Shown: positions 52,652-62,042 of the stretch, piece after piece
Numbering within the stretch: the stretch's first letter is position 1
How the letters are laid out: the number at the start of each line of letters is the position of its first letter
From: Arthrobacter sp. zg-Y844
Lineage (GTDB): Bacteria; Actinomycetota; Actinomycetes; Actinomycetales; Micrococcaceae
DNA: 64,000 bases
Assembly: GCF_024385465.1 (NCBI RefSeq)
Contig: NZ_JANFLS010000001.1
Location: 868,001-932,000 of the forward strand
Direction: 5' to 3'
The notes under the pieces: model-generated
What the model was told of the DNA's origin: nothing
Seen by the model: the letters and a program-made list of their open reading frames with translations, nothing else
The model's database searches: none
Position numbers and translations under genes: made by a program

Positions 52652-54433
52652 TCAGGTGCGCCGCTCCAGCTGCCGCCGATAGACCAGGAAGGCACCGCCG
52701 ACGAGGATGGCCAGCAGGGCTGAACCGCCCAGCGCGAGAGCGGAGACAGGCCCCAGTCCGCCGCCGGTGTTGGCAAGGACATCCACCTGCGGGGCGGGCG
52801 GGGCTGGCGTAGTCGCTACCGGCGGCGCAACCGGCGGCACAACCGGCGCCGTCGACGGCTCAGGAGTCACCGGCCCGGGCACCGCGGCCCGGGAGCCGAT
52901 CATTACGGTCTGTCCCAACAGGTTCGTGCCCTCGGACGCATTCCAGGTGCCGATATTGGCGGCCTGCACGGCGAACCGGGCATCGGCTGCGGTACCCGGA
53001 TCGGATGACGGGAAGGCAACCGCGAGCTGATAGCTGCCTTCGGCCAGGGAAGAGAGCGCCGGATCGGACAGGCTCAGCGTGGTGGCCAACGTGTTGGTTG
53101 TTCCCGGGAGCCAGCGGCGGAGATCGGCGTTGGACGTGAACGGCACCGAAGCTGTGGAACCATCGCTGCCGGTCAGCACCAGCAGGGCCGTGCGCGGCGT
53201 ATAGGGAGCCGCCCACCCGTCATTGCGTACGTCAACGGAAACCACCACGGACTCATCCGCCGCTGCAGTGGACACAGCGGAGTCATCCGCCGCTGCAGTG
53301 GACACAGCGGAGTCATCCGCCGGTGCAACGGAGGAGGACTCCATAACAAACCGGTAGCCCAGCCTCTTCGCCGTCTCGGCAAGCCCTGCCTCGCCCCAGG
53401 AATTCAGCACGTCCCGGTTGTAGTCGGTGTTGAGATAGCTGTAGTGATAGCGGGCCAGTTCGGCCGAGGCGCTTTCCCATTCCGACCGGGGCGGGTTCAC
53501 GTTGCAGGTTTCGCCGCCCACCGGAACGTAGAGGCTGTCAGCGGCCAGGTACTCCTGGTCCAGGGTGATCGGGTCCGAAAGGAAGGTGCCCCAGTCGTCC
53601 GGGGCGGCGAGCAGGCAGTCGTTGTGGTGTCCGGTGCGCGCTATGACGGTATCCGTGTACGCCTCCGCGGCCGTGACTGCACTCGACGCCGCGGCCGGCA
53701 CGCCGAGCATCTGCTGCTTCGAGGCCATCGTGCGCACCTGAACACCGCGGTCTGCGGGCAGCTCATCGAGCAGGGCCTGGGTGACGGCCGAGCGCTTGGC
53801 CCAGTCCTCCAGGGTCACGACGCCGGGATTCGCCGGGTCTGCCACGAAGTGATCCGTGTAGTAGCCCTCGCCCCACAACCCGATCAGCCCGTTCTGCACT
53901 ACTGGAATCACGTCGGAGTTCGCGCGCAGCACCGGTCCAAGCTGGTTGATATGCGCAAGCACCACGTCCAGGGGTGCGTCTCCGTAAGGCGGCACGTAGG
54001 GCCAGGCACCGCCCTGGACATAGGCGAACCGCGTAATCACCGACACTCCGGCTTCACGTGCCGTGTCGTAGTCGGCCTGGACCAGCGCCAGGAACTCCTC
54101 ATCGAGGACCGGGTCCGCTGCGAACTTCTCCAGGTAAAAGACCCGCAGGATCTGCGTTATGCCCTGCGGCCGGAGTGCCGCCAGGGCCGCTGCATCGAGC
54201 GGGACGTAGCCCGAACCGTCCGCGCGGTAGTGGGTCTCGGTGTGGTGGTAGAACCCTCGCTGGGGGTTGGCGATCACCTCGTTGCTGGGTTCGTAGGCCA
54301 CCGTGGCGGCTGTATCGCCCGGCACGTAGACGGAGGGGGCGGCGGGTGCGGGGTCAAGGGCGACGGCTGCTGCCGCCGGCCCGGCAAGGGCGACAGCGGC
54401 AGCCAGAAGAACCGCCAGCGTAGGTTTTTTCAT
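52652..54433 (-). CDS. Wall-anchored DUF4874/DUF4832 protein, candidate glycoside hydrolase
   Basis: 593 residues. A Sec signal peptide (MKKPTLAVLLAAAVALAGPA) leads to an N-terminal DUF4874-like domain (NPQRGFYHHTETHYRADGSG at ~58-77; ITQILRVFYLEKF) and a DUF4832-like domain (GEAGLAETAKRLGYRFVMES). A Pro/Ala linker, LANTG at 553-557, a hydrophobic helix and a basic tail (YRRQLERRT) form an LAXTG sortase-E-type anchor. DUF4874 looks like a TIM-barrel hydrolase; GLWGEGYYTDHF has acidic residues that could be catalytic. In an amino-sugar operon it may release GalNAc-containing glycans; this is inference. Confidence 0.75.
   Translation of the reverse strand: MKKPTLAVLLAAAVALAGPAAAAVALDPAPAAPSVYVPGDTAATVAYEPSNEVIANPQRGFYHHTETHYRADGSGYVPLDAAALAALRPQGITQILRVFYLEKFAADPVLDEEFLALVQADYDTAREAGVSVITRFAYVQGGAWPYVPPYGDAPLDVVLAHINQLGPVLRANSDVIPVVQNGLIGLWGEGYYTDHFVADPANPGVVTLEDWAKRSAVTQALLDELPADRGVQVRTMASKQQMLGVPAAASSAVTAAEAYTDTVIARTGHHNDCLLAAPDDWGTFLSDPITLDQEYLAADSLYVPVGGETCNVNPPRSEWESASAELARYHYSYLNTDYNRDVLNSWGEAGLAETAKRLGYRFVMESSSVAPADDSAVSTAAADDSAVSTAAADESVVVSVDVRNDGWAAPYTPRTALLVLTGSDGSTASVPFTSNADLRRWLPGTTNTLATTLSLSDPALSSLAEGSYQLAVAFPSSDPGTAADARFAVQAANIGTWNASEGTNLLGQTVMIGSRAAVPGPVTPEPSTAPVVPPVAPPVATTPAPPAPQVDVLANTGGGLGPVSALALGGSALLAILVGGAFLVYRRQLERRT
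53251..53310. repeat. 30-bp tandem repeat inside the DUF4832 gene
   Basis: Two copies of a 30-base unit (53251-53280 and 53281-53310, one difference) followed by a decayed third encode DDSAVSTAAA-type Asp/Ser/Ala repeats. They form an acidic spacer between the two halves of the wall protein. The unit keeps the frame, so length can vary without inactivation. Confidence 0.85.
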
Positions 54434-54453
54434 GATTCTCCAGATGTCGAGGA

Positions 54454-55374
54454 TTACTTCAGGCCGCTTGAGGCGAGGCCGTCAATAACCCGGCGCTGCA
54501 ACAAGATGAACAAGAGAAGCACCGGCGCCATGGCCAGCAGGCTCGCGGCCATCACCACGGGGTAGTCCGTAGTACGGTCGCCAATCAGGGTTGCCAGCCC
54601 GGCAGACAACGGCATCCGGTCGCTGAAGGTGGTGACCACCAGCGGCCAGAGCAACTCGTTCCATGACCACAGCACTGTGGTGATGGCCAAGACGCTCATG
54701 GTGGGCCGCGCCAGCGGCAACATGACCCGCCAGAAAATCTGGAACGGATTCGCGCCGTCCAGCCGCGCGGCTTCCTCCAACTCCGCGGGCATGCTCAGGA
54801 AGGCCGTGCGCATCAGGTAGGTCCCGAAAGCGCTGAAAAGGCCGGGCAGGACAAGGCCGCCCACACTGTCCAGCAGCCCGAGGCCCTGCACAATCTGGTA
54901 CTGGGACAGGAGGTAAACCTGCGACGGGACCATCAGGATCGACAGCACCAGGGCGAGCAGGACAGACCGGCCGCGGAAACGCATCCGGGCAAAGGCATAG
55001 CCGGCCAGCGTGCAGAAGAGGATCTGTGCCAGGGTGCGGATCACCGTAATCACCACGGAGTTCTGCAGCTGGCCCAGGAAGGGCAGCCGCTCGAAGACCT
55101 CCGCATAGTTCGACCACTGCAGCTCCGCCGGCCAGAACACCGGCGTAACGCTTTGTACCTCGGCGTTGGTGGACAGCGACATGATGATCTGCCACATGAA
55201 GGGGAAGGCCATGACCAGTGCGCCCAGTCCCAGCACAATGTGCGCCACGGCGTGGGAGCCGCCCCGCCGTCGGGCCCGTGCCCTCGCCCGGGCGCGGGAC
55301 TTCCGCTGCAGCGATTTCGACGCCGTCTCCGGCACCGCATCGGGCATCCGCACGGGCATTAACCTGTCAGTCAC
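54454..55374 (-). CDS. CUT1 sugar ABC transporter permease (MalG type)
   Basis: 306-residue inner-membrane permease with six helices after a very basic N-terminus (RARARARARRRGG). The EAA loop reads EEAARLDGANPFQIFWRVML, contacting the shared ATPase. No ATP-binding protein gene is in this operon, so a multitask MsiK-type ATPase elsewhere is expected. The ATG lies eight bases inside the upstream permease gene. Confidence 0.88.
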   Translation of the reverse strand: MTDRLMPVRMPDAVPETASKSLQRKSRARARARARRRGGSHAVAHIVLGLGALVMAFPFMWQIIMSLSTNAEVQSVTPVFWPAELQWSNYAEVFERLPFLGQLQNSVVITVIRTLAQILFCTLAGYAFARMRFRGRSVLLALVLSILMVPSQVYLLSQYQIVQGLGLLDSVGGLVLPGLFSAFGTYLMRTAFLSMPAELEEAARLDGANPFQIFWRVMLPLARPTMSVLAITTVLWSWNELLWPLVVTTFSDRMPLSAGLATLIGDRTTDYPVVMAASLLAMAPVLLLFILLQRRVIDGLASSGLK

Positions 55375-56347
55375 TCTGCACCCACTTCTTCTGGAACCGG
55401 AACTGCAGCAGGGTGACGAAGCCGATGATCAGGAGGATCACCATGGCGATCGCGGCCGCGAACCCCTTGTCGTTGTTGACGAATCCTTCTCGGTAGAAGA
55501 AGTAGACGAGGGACATGCTCTTGGGCAGAACGGGGTTGCTGCTGCCCAGGATCGCGTAGAGCAGGTCGAAGAGCTGGAAGCTGGAGATGACCGTAACGAT
55601 CGTGACGAAGAAGACGCTGGGTGAAAGCAGCGGAACGGTGATGGACTTGAACTGTCCCCAGCGGGTTGCACCGTCGAGCTCGGCGGCTTCATAGAGCTCC
55701 GGCGGAATGTTCTTGAGCCCTGCAGCCAGCACAATCAGGCTGAATCCGAGCGAGGACCACAGGCCCACAATCGCCACCGCCACCATTGCGAACACCGGCG
55801 TGCTGATCCAGTAGGGCCCGTCAATGCCCAGGAACCCCAGGCCGTAGTTCACCAGCCCGAAATCGCCGTTGAAAATGAGCCGCCAGACCATGGCGACCGC
55901 CGTCGGCATGGCGACGTACGGGAGGAAGAAAAGTACCCGGTAGACCGAGGCGAAGCGCAGGCCCGGAAGGTTCAGCAGGCTCGCCAGGTAGACCGCGATG
56001 GGTATCCCCAGCATCACAATGCCGGTGTACAGCAGCGTGTTGCCCAGCGACCGGTACAGCTGCGGGTCGGCCAGCAGCTCGGTGTAATTCTGCAGGCCCG
56101 CAAAGGTCGACCCGCCGAACGGCCCTGTCTCCGTGAAGGACATGGCGACGGTCTGGACAATCGGCCACAGGTAGAACACGGCGATGCCGAGCACCAGCGG
56201 CGCAATAAAGAACCACGGCCACAGTCCGTCCCTGCCGGGGCGCCTGCGCTTCCCTGCCGGTCCGGGCAGCGGGGCCGGGCGGGCCGGCCCCGCGCCGTCC
56301 TCCTGGGACGGCGCGGGGCGGCCTGCACGGCGGTCAGTTGTCGTCAT
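55367..56347 (-). CDS. CUT1 sugar ABC transporter permease (MalF type)
   Basis: 326-residue permease with six helices after a Pro/Arg-rich N-terminus. PWFFIAPLVLGIAVFYLWPI is helix 1 and PELYEAAELDGATRWGQFKS is the EAA loop. It starts four bases after the solute-binding protein and overlaps the MalG-type partner, giving one permease heterodimer. Confidence 0.88.
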   Translation of the reverse strand: MTTTDRRAGRPAPSQEDGAGPARPAPLPGPAGKRRRPGRDGLWPWFFIAPLVLGIAVFYLWPIVQTVAMSFTETGPFGGSTFAGLQNYTELLADPQLYRSLGNTLLYTGIVMLGIPIAVYLASLLNLPGLRFASVYRVLFFLPYVAMPTAVAMVWRLIFNGDFGLVNYGLGFLGIDGPYWISTPVFAMVAVAIVGLWSSLGFSLIVLAAGLKNIPPELYEAAELDGATRWGQFKSITVPLLSPSVFFVTIVTVISSFQLFDLLYAILGSSNPVLPKSMSLVYFFYREGFVNNDKGFAAAIAMVILLIIGFVTLLQFRFQKKWVQSD

Positions 56348-56351
56348 GGCA

Positions 56352-57695
56352 TCATTCTTCGGCGAGCGCAGCGTTCATCTTGCTTGCCAGCTCATCCGCT
56401 GTGTCCTTCACCGGCTTCTCCCCGGAGAACCCCTGCGGCAGCAAGTCGGTCTCAAAGGCGTTCCACACGGCGGAGTTTTTGCTTACCGGCAGGGGCTGGG
56501 CGTAGTCGAGTGCGTCAAGGAATACCTGGAGATTGGCCTCGGGCATGGAACCGGTGAATGCGCTCTGGGTTCCTTCGAAGGCGGGGATGACCGCTCCGGC
56601 GTCGCCCTGTTGCTGCTGCGCCTCCTTGCTGGCCAGGAAGGCCTGCAGGGCCTGCGCCGCCTGCTTCTCCTTCGAGGTTGCCGAGACAACGTTCGCCACG
56701 CCGTGGATCACGGTGGCTTGTTCCTCGCCCTGCGGCAGCGGCAGCACCACGACGTCGCTTTCAAGTTCCGTATCGGTCAGCGCCGAGCGGAACCAGCTGC
56801 CGCCCCAGTACATGGCGAGCTTGCCCGAGGTGAACCACTGGTCCGCCGTCGTGTCCGTGAGCTGCTGGATGGACGGCGAACCGTTGTTGGCGATCAGGTC
56901 CGTCCAGAACTGGATCCCCGCCTGCGTCTCCGGTGAGGAGTAGCCCGATGTGCCGTCTTCGATCACGGTGCCGCCGGCCTGGAAGATGGTGTTGTAGTAC
57001 GTGGTCTGGCCGTCCATTCCGCCGGCGCCGCCGTATGAGCCGTCGGCTGCCAGCGCCGCGGAGATGTCGGCAGCCGTCTTCTGGAACTCTTCCCAGGTCC
57101 AGTCCCCGGTGGGCAGCGGCACGCCGGCCTTCTCGAAGAGGGCTTTGTTGGCCCAGATGCCGATGGTGTCGAAGTCCTTGGGCACTCCGTACCGGACGTC
57201 GTCGATGGTGTAGAGGTCAACAAGTGCTTCCGGATAGTTGGCCGGATCGATATCGCCCGCGTCAACGGCGCCGGTAATCGGCTCAAGCTTGTCGTTCGAG
57301 GCGTAAAGACCGATGTTCGGGCCGTTGATCCAGAAGAGATCAGGAAGGGTATCGCTGGAGGCCTGCGTTTGCAGCTTGGTCCAGTATTCGGCATAGGGCG
57401 TGACATTGACCGAGACGTCAATGTTCGGGTACTCCTCGTTGAACGCGGTGATGTTCTCTTCGATCGCCGCCACCTGGTTCTTGTCCCACACCCCGTAGGT
57501 GATCTCTGCGGTCAGGTCTTTGTCGGCAGCCGAATACTCGCCCGGCTCGGCGGACTCCGCATTCGAACCGCATCCGCTGGCCACCATGGCCAGCCCGACG
57601 CCGAGCGCGACCCCGGCGGCGACCCGCCGGGTGGGCGGGCGTACGGGAGTGCGCCGGGCGGAGCGCCAAGCGGCAGAAGGGAACAGGTTTTTCAT
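56352..57695 (-). CDS. CUT1 ABC transporter solute-binding lipoprotein
   Basis: 447 residues: a twin-arginine-rich N-terminus, then LGVGLAMVASGC, a lipobox signal peptide (Cys about 42). The mature protein is a SBP_bac_1 type: EITYGVWDKNQVAAIEENIT, GVPKDFDTIGIWANKALFEK, and GGSWFRSALTD (aromatic residues for sugar stacking). Predicted ligand is GalNAc or a GalNAc-containing oligosaccharide, inferred from operon context. The ATG shares a base with the upstream stop (TGATG). Confidence 0.88.
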   Translation of the reverse strand: MKNLFPSAAWRSARRTPVRPPTRRVAAGVALGVGLAMVASGCGSNAESAEPGEYSAADKDLTAEITYGVWDKNQVAAIEENITAFNEEYPNIDVSVNVTPYAEYWTKLQTQASSDTLPDLFWINGPNIGLYASNDKLEPITGAVDAGDIDPANYPEALVDLYTIDDVRYGVPKDFDTIGIWANKALFEKAGVPLPTGDWTWEEFQKTAADISAALAADGSYGGAGGMDGQTTYYNTIFQAGGTVIEDGTSGYSSPETQAGIQFWTDLIANNGSPSIQQLTDTTADQWFTSGKLAMYWGGSWFRSALTDTELESDVVVLPLPQGEEQATVIHGVANVVSATSKEKQAAQALQAFLASKEAQQQQGDAGAVIPAFEGTQSAFTGSMPEANLQVFLDALDYAQPLPVSKNSAVWNAFETDLLPQGFSGEKPVKDTADELASKMNAALAEE

Positions 57696-58975
57696 CAGGA
57701 GGTCCTTCCAAGGGTTGATTGCGCGGTGTGAATGGAGTCTGTGGCCGGTGTGGTCACCGGGGCCGGCGTTTGCGGGAAGTGCCGGGCGACATGCGCCGGG
57801 AGGGCGGGCACGTCGATGGGCCGCGACCCGTTGCGAAGGGACTCGGCGGCGAGGTAAGCCGCCGCGACCGCTTCCCGGGCCGCCCGCGGGCTGACAACTG
57901 TGGGGGCGCCGTCGACCAGGGCGTCGAAGAATTCAGTCATCGTGAGCAGGTCTGCGTCTTCATGGCCGCTGGCTGCGCCGTCAATGGGATATTCGAGGTC
58001 ACCCGCGACCTGCCATTCACGGCGCCGGTTCCAGATCTTGATACTGCCGCCGGCGGTGTCGCCGACGTTCTCGAGCCGGCCTTCCGTGCCGATCACCGTG
58101 TAGTTGCGCCAGTAGTCGGGCGTGAAATGGCACTGCTGGTAGCTGGCCATCACGCCGTTATCGAGCGTCATCAGCATCATGGACAGGTCCTCCACGTCCA
58201 CCACCGGGTTGAGCCCGGTCTGCCGGCCGGGCGGCCAGTTGTCGTAGGAGAACCAGTCGGGCATGGTTTCGCCGTGCCGGGTGCGCCGGTCGGTGACGCC
58301 GCCGTAAACCATCAGCTCCCCCATGGCGACCACCCGGCGGGTGTATCCCGAGGCGAGGTAGTGCACCGCATCGATGTCGTGGCTGGCCTTCTGCAGCAGC
58401 AGGCTGCCGGTCTTTGAGCGGTCAGCGTGCCAGTCCTTGTAGTAGTAGTCGCCGCCGTTGCCCACAAAGTGCCGCACCCAGACGGCCTTGACCTCGCCGA
58501 TTTCACCCCGCTCGATGATTTCCCGCATCGCCCGGACCACACCGGAATGGCGGAAGTTGTGGCCCACGTAGAGCAGCGTGCCGGATTCGGCTGCTGCGGT
58601 GAGGACCCTGTCCGCCCCCTCGAGCGTGATCGCCAGGGGTTTCTCGAGATAGGAAGCGATGCCCGCCTTGAGCAGTTTCACCGCTATGGCTTCGTGGGTG
58701 TGGTCCGGGGAGGTCACGATCGCGGCGTCGATGCCGCCTTCCCGAATCAGGGCGTCAAGCTCGGCGTGGAGCACGGCATCGGGGTAGGTCCGCCTGGCGC
58801 GGTCACGGCCGGCTTCATGGGGTTCAACGACGGCGACGACACGGGCGCCCGGGCGGGCCAGGGACACGTTCCCGGCAATGGCAGCGCGGGCACCGAAACC
58901 GATCACGGCCACCCGAAGCGGAGCCGCGTCTGCGGCTGGGGCGGCGGCGCTCTGGGATTCCGGATCATTGTGCAT
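57695..58975 (-). CDS. Gfo/Idh/MocA family protein, oxidoreductase or NAD-dependent glycosidase
   Basis: 426 residues: LRVAVIGFGARAAIAGNVSL is the NAD(P) Rossmann motif, GIASYLEKPLAITLEGADRV has the EKP signature, and a C-terminal GFO_IDH_MocA domain has LLLQKASHDIDAVHYLASG with catalytic His/Asp. Most members are sugar dehydrogenases, but GH109 alpha-N-acetylgalactosaminidases share this fold and use NAD catalytically. As first gene of a GalNAc-type importer operon it could be either. The ATG at 58975 is chosen since the upstream frame runs through promoter sequence. Confidence 0.8.
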   Translation of the reverse strand: MHNDPESQSAAAPAADAAPLRVAVIGFGARAAIAGNVSLARPGARVVAVVEPHEAGRDRARRTYPDAVLHAELDALIREGGIDAAIVTSPDHTHEAIAVKLLKAGIASYLEKPLAITLEGADRVLTAAAESGTLLYVGHNFRHSGVVRAMREIIERGEIGEVKAVWVRHFVGNGGDYYYKDWHADRSKTGSLLLQKASHDIDAVHYLASGYTRRVVAMGELMVYGGVTDRRTRHGETMPDWFSYDNWPPGRQTGLNPVVDVEDLSMMLMTLDNGVMASYQQCHFTPDYWRNYTVIGTEGRLENVGDTAGGSIKIWNRRREWQVAGDLEYPIDGAASGHEDADLLTMTEFFDALVDGAPTVVSPRAAREAVAAAYLAAESLRNGSRPIDVPALPAHVARHFPQTPAPVTTPATDSIHTAQSTLGRTS

Positions 58976-59002
58976 GACGCCATCTTGCAGCACGTGCACG
59001 AA

Positions 59003-59042
59003 TTTGTCACTAACTAATCCAAAGTGATCATCTTGTGACAAA
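59003..59042. promoter_or_regulatory. Spaced inverted repeat in the importer-operon promoter
   Basis: TTTGTCAC (59003-59010) and GTGACAAA (59035-59042) are exact inverse copies 32 bases apart, with AAGTGATCA between. They lie 28-67 bases before the Gfo/Idh/MocA ATG. A related TTAGTT string appears here and again before agaS. They are a candidate binding region for the adjacent DeoR protein; the rest of the 58976-59173 gap shows nothing else. Confidence 0.45.
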
Positions 59043-59173
59043 ACGCAGTGGCGCAGCTGCTCCGTTCCACGCCCGAGGCTACAACCTCCAGGTACGCCGA
59101 CCGGCCTCTTGGCGCTGTCCGCCCGCCGCGTGCCGGAGTGGAGAGTCCGCGGGAGCCCGGGAGGGTACCGGCG

Positions 59174-59971
59174 CTACCGGACTGCTGCCGCCACGATGAC
59201 GTCCACCCCGGCCGCCGCAAACTCCGCAGCAAGGTCCGGGGCGACGGGCTGGTCGGTGACCAGGACGTCGATGTTCGCGAGCGGGCAGATGCGGGCAAAG
59301 GTGCTGCGCCCCAGCTTGGTCGAGTCAGCGGCGATGACGACCCTCCGCGAGACCGCAGCAATTTCCCGGCTTGCCTCCGCCTCGCCCTCATGCAGGGTTG
59401 TCGCCCCGAAGGCGGCACTGAGCCCGTCGACGCCGAGAACCGCCGTATCGATACTGAAGTCCCGCAATGACGCGGCCACGAGGGGCCCGATGAGTTCATA
59501 GGACTGGCGCCGCGGCACCCCGCCCGTGACGACAATCTTGATGTGCTCGCGCACCGACATCTCGTAGGCGATGTTGAGCGCGTTGGTCACAATAGTGACG
59601 CCCGGAGCATCTCCGACCGGATGCAGCTGCGCACTGCGCCCGAGCATCCGGGCCACCTCACTGGTCGTTGTGCCGCCGTTGAGGCCCACCGATTCGCCGG
59701 GGTGGATGAGGTCGGCAACGGCCTTGGCGATCGCGCCCTTGGCGTCCGCCTGGCGGGCAATCTTGTACTGCAGGGGCAGTTCGTAGCCGGACCCAAGTGC
59801 TGCCGCACCGCCGTGGGTACGCGTCACCAGGCGTTGGTCGGCGAGCGTATTGAGGTCGCGCCGCACGGTGGCAGTGGAGACTCCGAGCGCCTCGCTCACC
59901 TCAGCGATCGAGACGCTTCCCCGTTCGCTCACGAGATCAAGTACGACATTCAGGCGCTGTTGCTGGGTCAT
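59174..59971 (-). CDS. DeoR family regulator (AgaR/GatR type)
   Basis: 265-residue repressor of sugar catabolism. MTQQQRLNVVLDLVSERGSV, then SEALGVSTATVRRDLNTLAD (HTH, about 26-45), is the DeoR DNA-binding domain. The effector domain has VGLNGGTTTSEVARML and VVIAADSTKLGRSTFARICP, an ISOCOT-like sugar-phosphate site. It lies between the importer operon and the divergent agaS-kinase-aldolase operon and probably controls both, induced by a phosphosugar intermediate. Confidence 0.88.
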   Translation of the reverse strand: MTQQQRLNVVLDLVSERGSVSIAEVSEALGVSTATVRRDLNTLADQRLVTRTHGGAAALGSGYELPLQYKIARQADAKGAIAKAVADLIHPGESVGLNGGTTTSEVARMLGRSAQLHPVGDAPGVTIVTNALNIAYEMSVREHIKIVVTGGVPRRQSYELIGPLVAASLRDFSIDTAVLGVDGLSAAFGATTLHEGEAEASREIAAVSRRVVIAADSTKLGRSTFARICPLANIDVLVTDQPVAPDLAAEFAAAGVDVIVAAAVR

Positions 59972-60109
59972 CTGACGGCCAACCTTTCGTTATCTGGTCA
60001 TTTTCTCACACAAAACCTTGCTAACCCTGATTGATTCTGCTCAACTAACGGTATATCGATCAAAACCAATCTTAGTTTGTTCAGCGCCCCCTGTGACCGA
60101 AAGAAGCCC

Positions 60110-60988
60110 ATGCCTGCCACCTTCGTAGAAGCAGAGATTGCCTCCCAACCCGACACCTGGAGGCTCGCTGCCCAGTTGGTGCCCGAGATCGCCGAGAGGC
60201 TTCCCCGCAGCGGCGAGCGGGTTGCCGTCATCGGATGCGGGACCAGCTGGTTCATGGCCATGTCCTACGCCGTGCTGCGTGAGAAGGCAGGACACGGCGT
60301 GACCGACGCCTATGCCGGAAGTGAATACCCCGCCGGCCGGGACTACGACCGGGTAATCGCCATCTCCCGCTCAGGCACCACCACGGAGATCGTGGATCTG
60401 CTGAAATCACTGGGGTCGACCCCCACCACGCTGATCACGGCCGTGGCCGATTCCCCCGCCGGGGCCGCGGCGGATTCCGTTATCGCCCTGCCGTTCGCCG
60501 ACGAGCAGTCCGTGGTGCAGACCCGGTTCGCCACCTCGGTGCTGACTCTGCTGCGCGTCCATCTCGGCGAAGACATCGAGCCCCTGCTCACCGACGTGCA
60601 GGCAGCGCTGAGCATTCCGGTTGATGAACTGCTCACCGCGGGCCAATGCACGTTCGTCGGCCGCGGCTTCGCGGTCGGCCTCACGTATGAGGCTGCCCTG
60701 AAAACCCGCGAGTCCGCGCAGTTCTGGGCGGAGTCTTATCCGGCCATGGATTACCGGCACGGGCCGATCTCGATTGCCGAGCCCGGCCGGCTGGTCTGGA
60801 GCCTGGGCGAACCCCCGGCCGGGCTGGCCGAAGAGGTTGCCGCGACGGGTGCCAGATTCCTGCACCACGATCTGGACCCGCAGGCCGGGCTGGTGGTGGC
60901 GCAACGCTTCGCCGTGGGCCTGGCGAAGTCCCGCGGCCTTGACCCCGACCATCCCCGCTCGCTGACCCGCTCCGTTGTCCTGACATGA
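60110..60988 (+). CDS. agaS: SIS domain aminosugar-phosphate isomerase/deaminase (AgaS-like)
   Basis: 292-residue protein with two SIS domains like the isomerase half of GlmS. VAVIGCGTSWFMAMSYAVLR (39-58) and VIAISRSGTTTEIVDLL (82-98) bind the phosphosugar, and GRGFAVGLTYEAALKTRESA with YPAMDYRHGPISI form the second site and catalytic Glu/His. In the GalNAc pathway AgaS converts galactosamine-6-P to tagatose-6-P and ammonia. The ATG at 60110 follows AAAGAAG. First gene of the divergent operon. Confidence 0.83.
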   Translation: MPATFVEAEIASQPDTWRLAAQLVPEIAERLPRSGERVAVIGCGTSWFMAMSYAVLREKAGHGVTDAYAGSEYPAGRDYDRVIAISRSGTTTEIVDLLKSLGSTPTTLITAVADSPAGAAADSVIALPFADEQSVVQTRFATSVLTLLRVHLGEDIEPLLTDVQAALSIPVDELLTAGQCTFVGRGFAVGLTYEAALKTRESAQFWAESYPAMDYRHGPISIAEPGRLVWSLGEPPAGLAEEVAATGARFLHHDLDPQAGLVVAQRFAVGLAKSRGLDPDHPRSLTRSVVLT

Positions 60989-61076
60989 CCGCGGCGGGAA
61001 GCAGCCTGCGCGGCGGGGCGGCCGGCGGCTTCGGGGCGCGGGAGTCCGGGGTCGTGTCCGCGCTGGGGGCCGGGCC

Positions 61077-61994
61077 GTGGCGCGCGTAGTCGTGATCACG
61101 CCGCACCCGGCGGTGGACGTCACCTACAACGTGGCACGGCAGGTGCTCGGCGAGACCGTGCGTGTCCTGCGCGTTCGGCGTCGTGCCGGCGGCAAGGGCA
61201 TCAACGTGGTGCAGGTGCTCCGGCAGTTGGGGGTGGATGCCTTGGCCGTGCAGCCGCTCGGCGGCGCCGCCGGGGAGTCGATCCGCAGGCAGCTCGCCGA
61301 TGACGGAGTAGCGGCCGTGAACATTGATGCCGCCCATGAGACCCGCACGACGGTTGCAGTTGTAGACGACCTGGCGCATCCGACGCTCTATGCCGAACCC
61401 GGCGGCTCCCTCGGCCCACAGGGCTGGGACCTTCTTCTGGCTGCGGCCGCGGAGAACTGCGAACCCGGCGGCTTCCTCGTCATCGCCGGATCCTTCCCGC
61501 CCGGCACCACCCCCCGCCAGGTCGCCTCGCTGGTGGCAGCGGGCCGGACCGCGGGAGCATTCGTCATTGTCGATGCCCGGGGACCGGCTTTGGTTGCCGC
61601 GGCCGGCGCCGGGGCCCATCTGGTGAAGCCCAACGAGGCAGAGCTGCTCGAGGCCACGGGATCCGCAGACCTCGAGTCGGGCATTGCCCGGTTGCTGGAG
61701 CAGGGCGCCGGGAGCGTTATCGCCTCGAGGGGCGCGGCAGGCCTCGTCCTCGCCTCCAGCGACGGAACCCGTGAATCCCAGCCGGGCGTGCCTGGCGTTT
61801 CGGGCAATCCGACCGGGGCCGGAGACGCAACGACCGCCGGCCTCGTGGCGGCACTTGTGGGCGGCGCGACCCTGCCGGAGGCGCTTCGGCGGGCCGCCGT
61901 CGTCGGCGCCGCCGCGGTGCTCGCTCCGACAGCGGGAGCGATTGATCCCGCCCACCTCACCCTGCTCAGCGAACGCCTTGAGGCGCACCGCTAG
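61077..61994 (+). CDS. PfkB family hexose-phosphate kinase (tagatose-6-P or fructose-1-P kinase type)
   Basis: 305-residue ribokinase-fold kinase of the LacC/FruK group. VVVITPHPAVDVTYNVARQV opens the domain, RRAGGKGINVVQVLRQLG is the sugar-binding GGKGxN motif, and GNPTGAGDATTAGLVAALVG carries the anion hole and catalytic Asp. Between AgaS and the aldolase the natural reaction is tagatose-6-P to tagatose-1,6-bisphosphate. The start is GTG at 61077, 88 bases after agaS. Confidence 0.85.
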   Translation: MARVVVITPHPAVDVTYNVARQVLGETVRVLRVRRRAGGKGINVVQVLRQLGVDALAVQPLGGAAGESIRRQLADDGVAAVNIDAAHETRTTVAVVDDLAHPTLYAEPGGSLGPQGWDLLLAAAAENCEPGGFLVIAGSFPPGTTPRQVASLVAAGRTAGAFVIVDARGPALVAAAGAGAHLVKPNEAELLEATGSADLESGIARLLEQGAGSVIASRGAAGLVLASSDGTRESQPGVPGVSGNPTGAGDATTAGLVAALVGGATLPEALRRAAVVGAAAVLAPTAGAIDPAHLTLLSERLEAHR

Positions 61995-62042
61995 GCGCCA
62001 TGCCATTCACCCTCCCGCCCACTATCGACCCCTGGGGTATTC

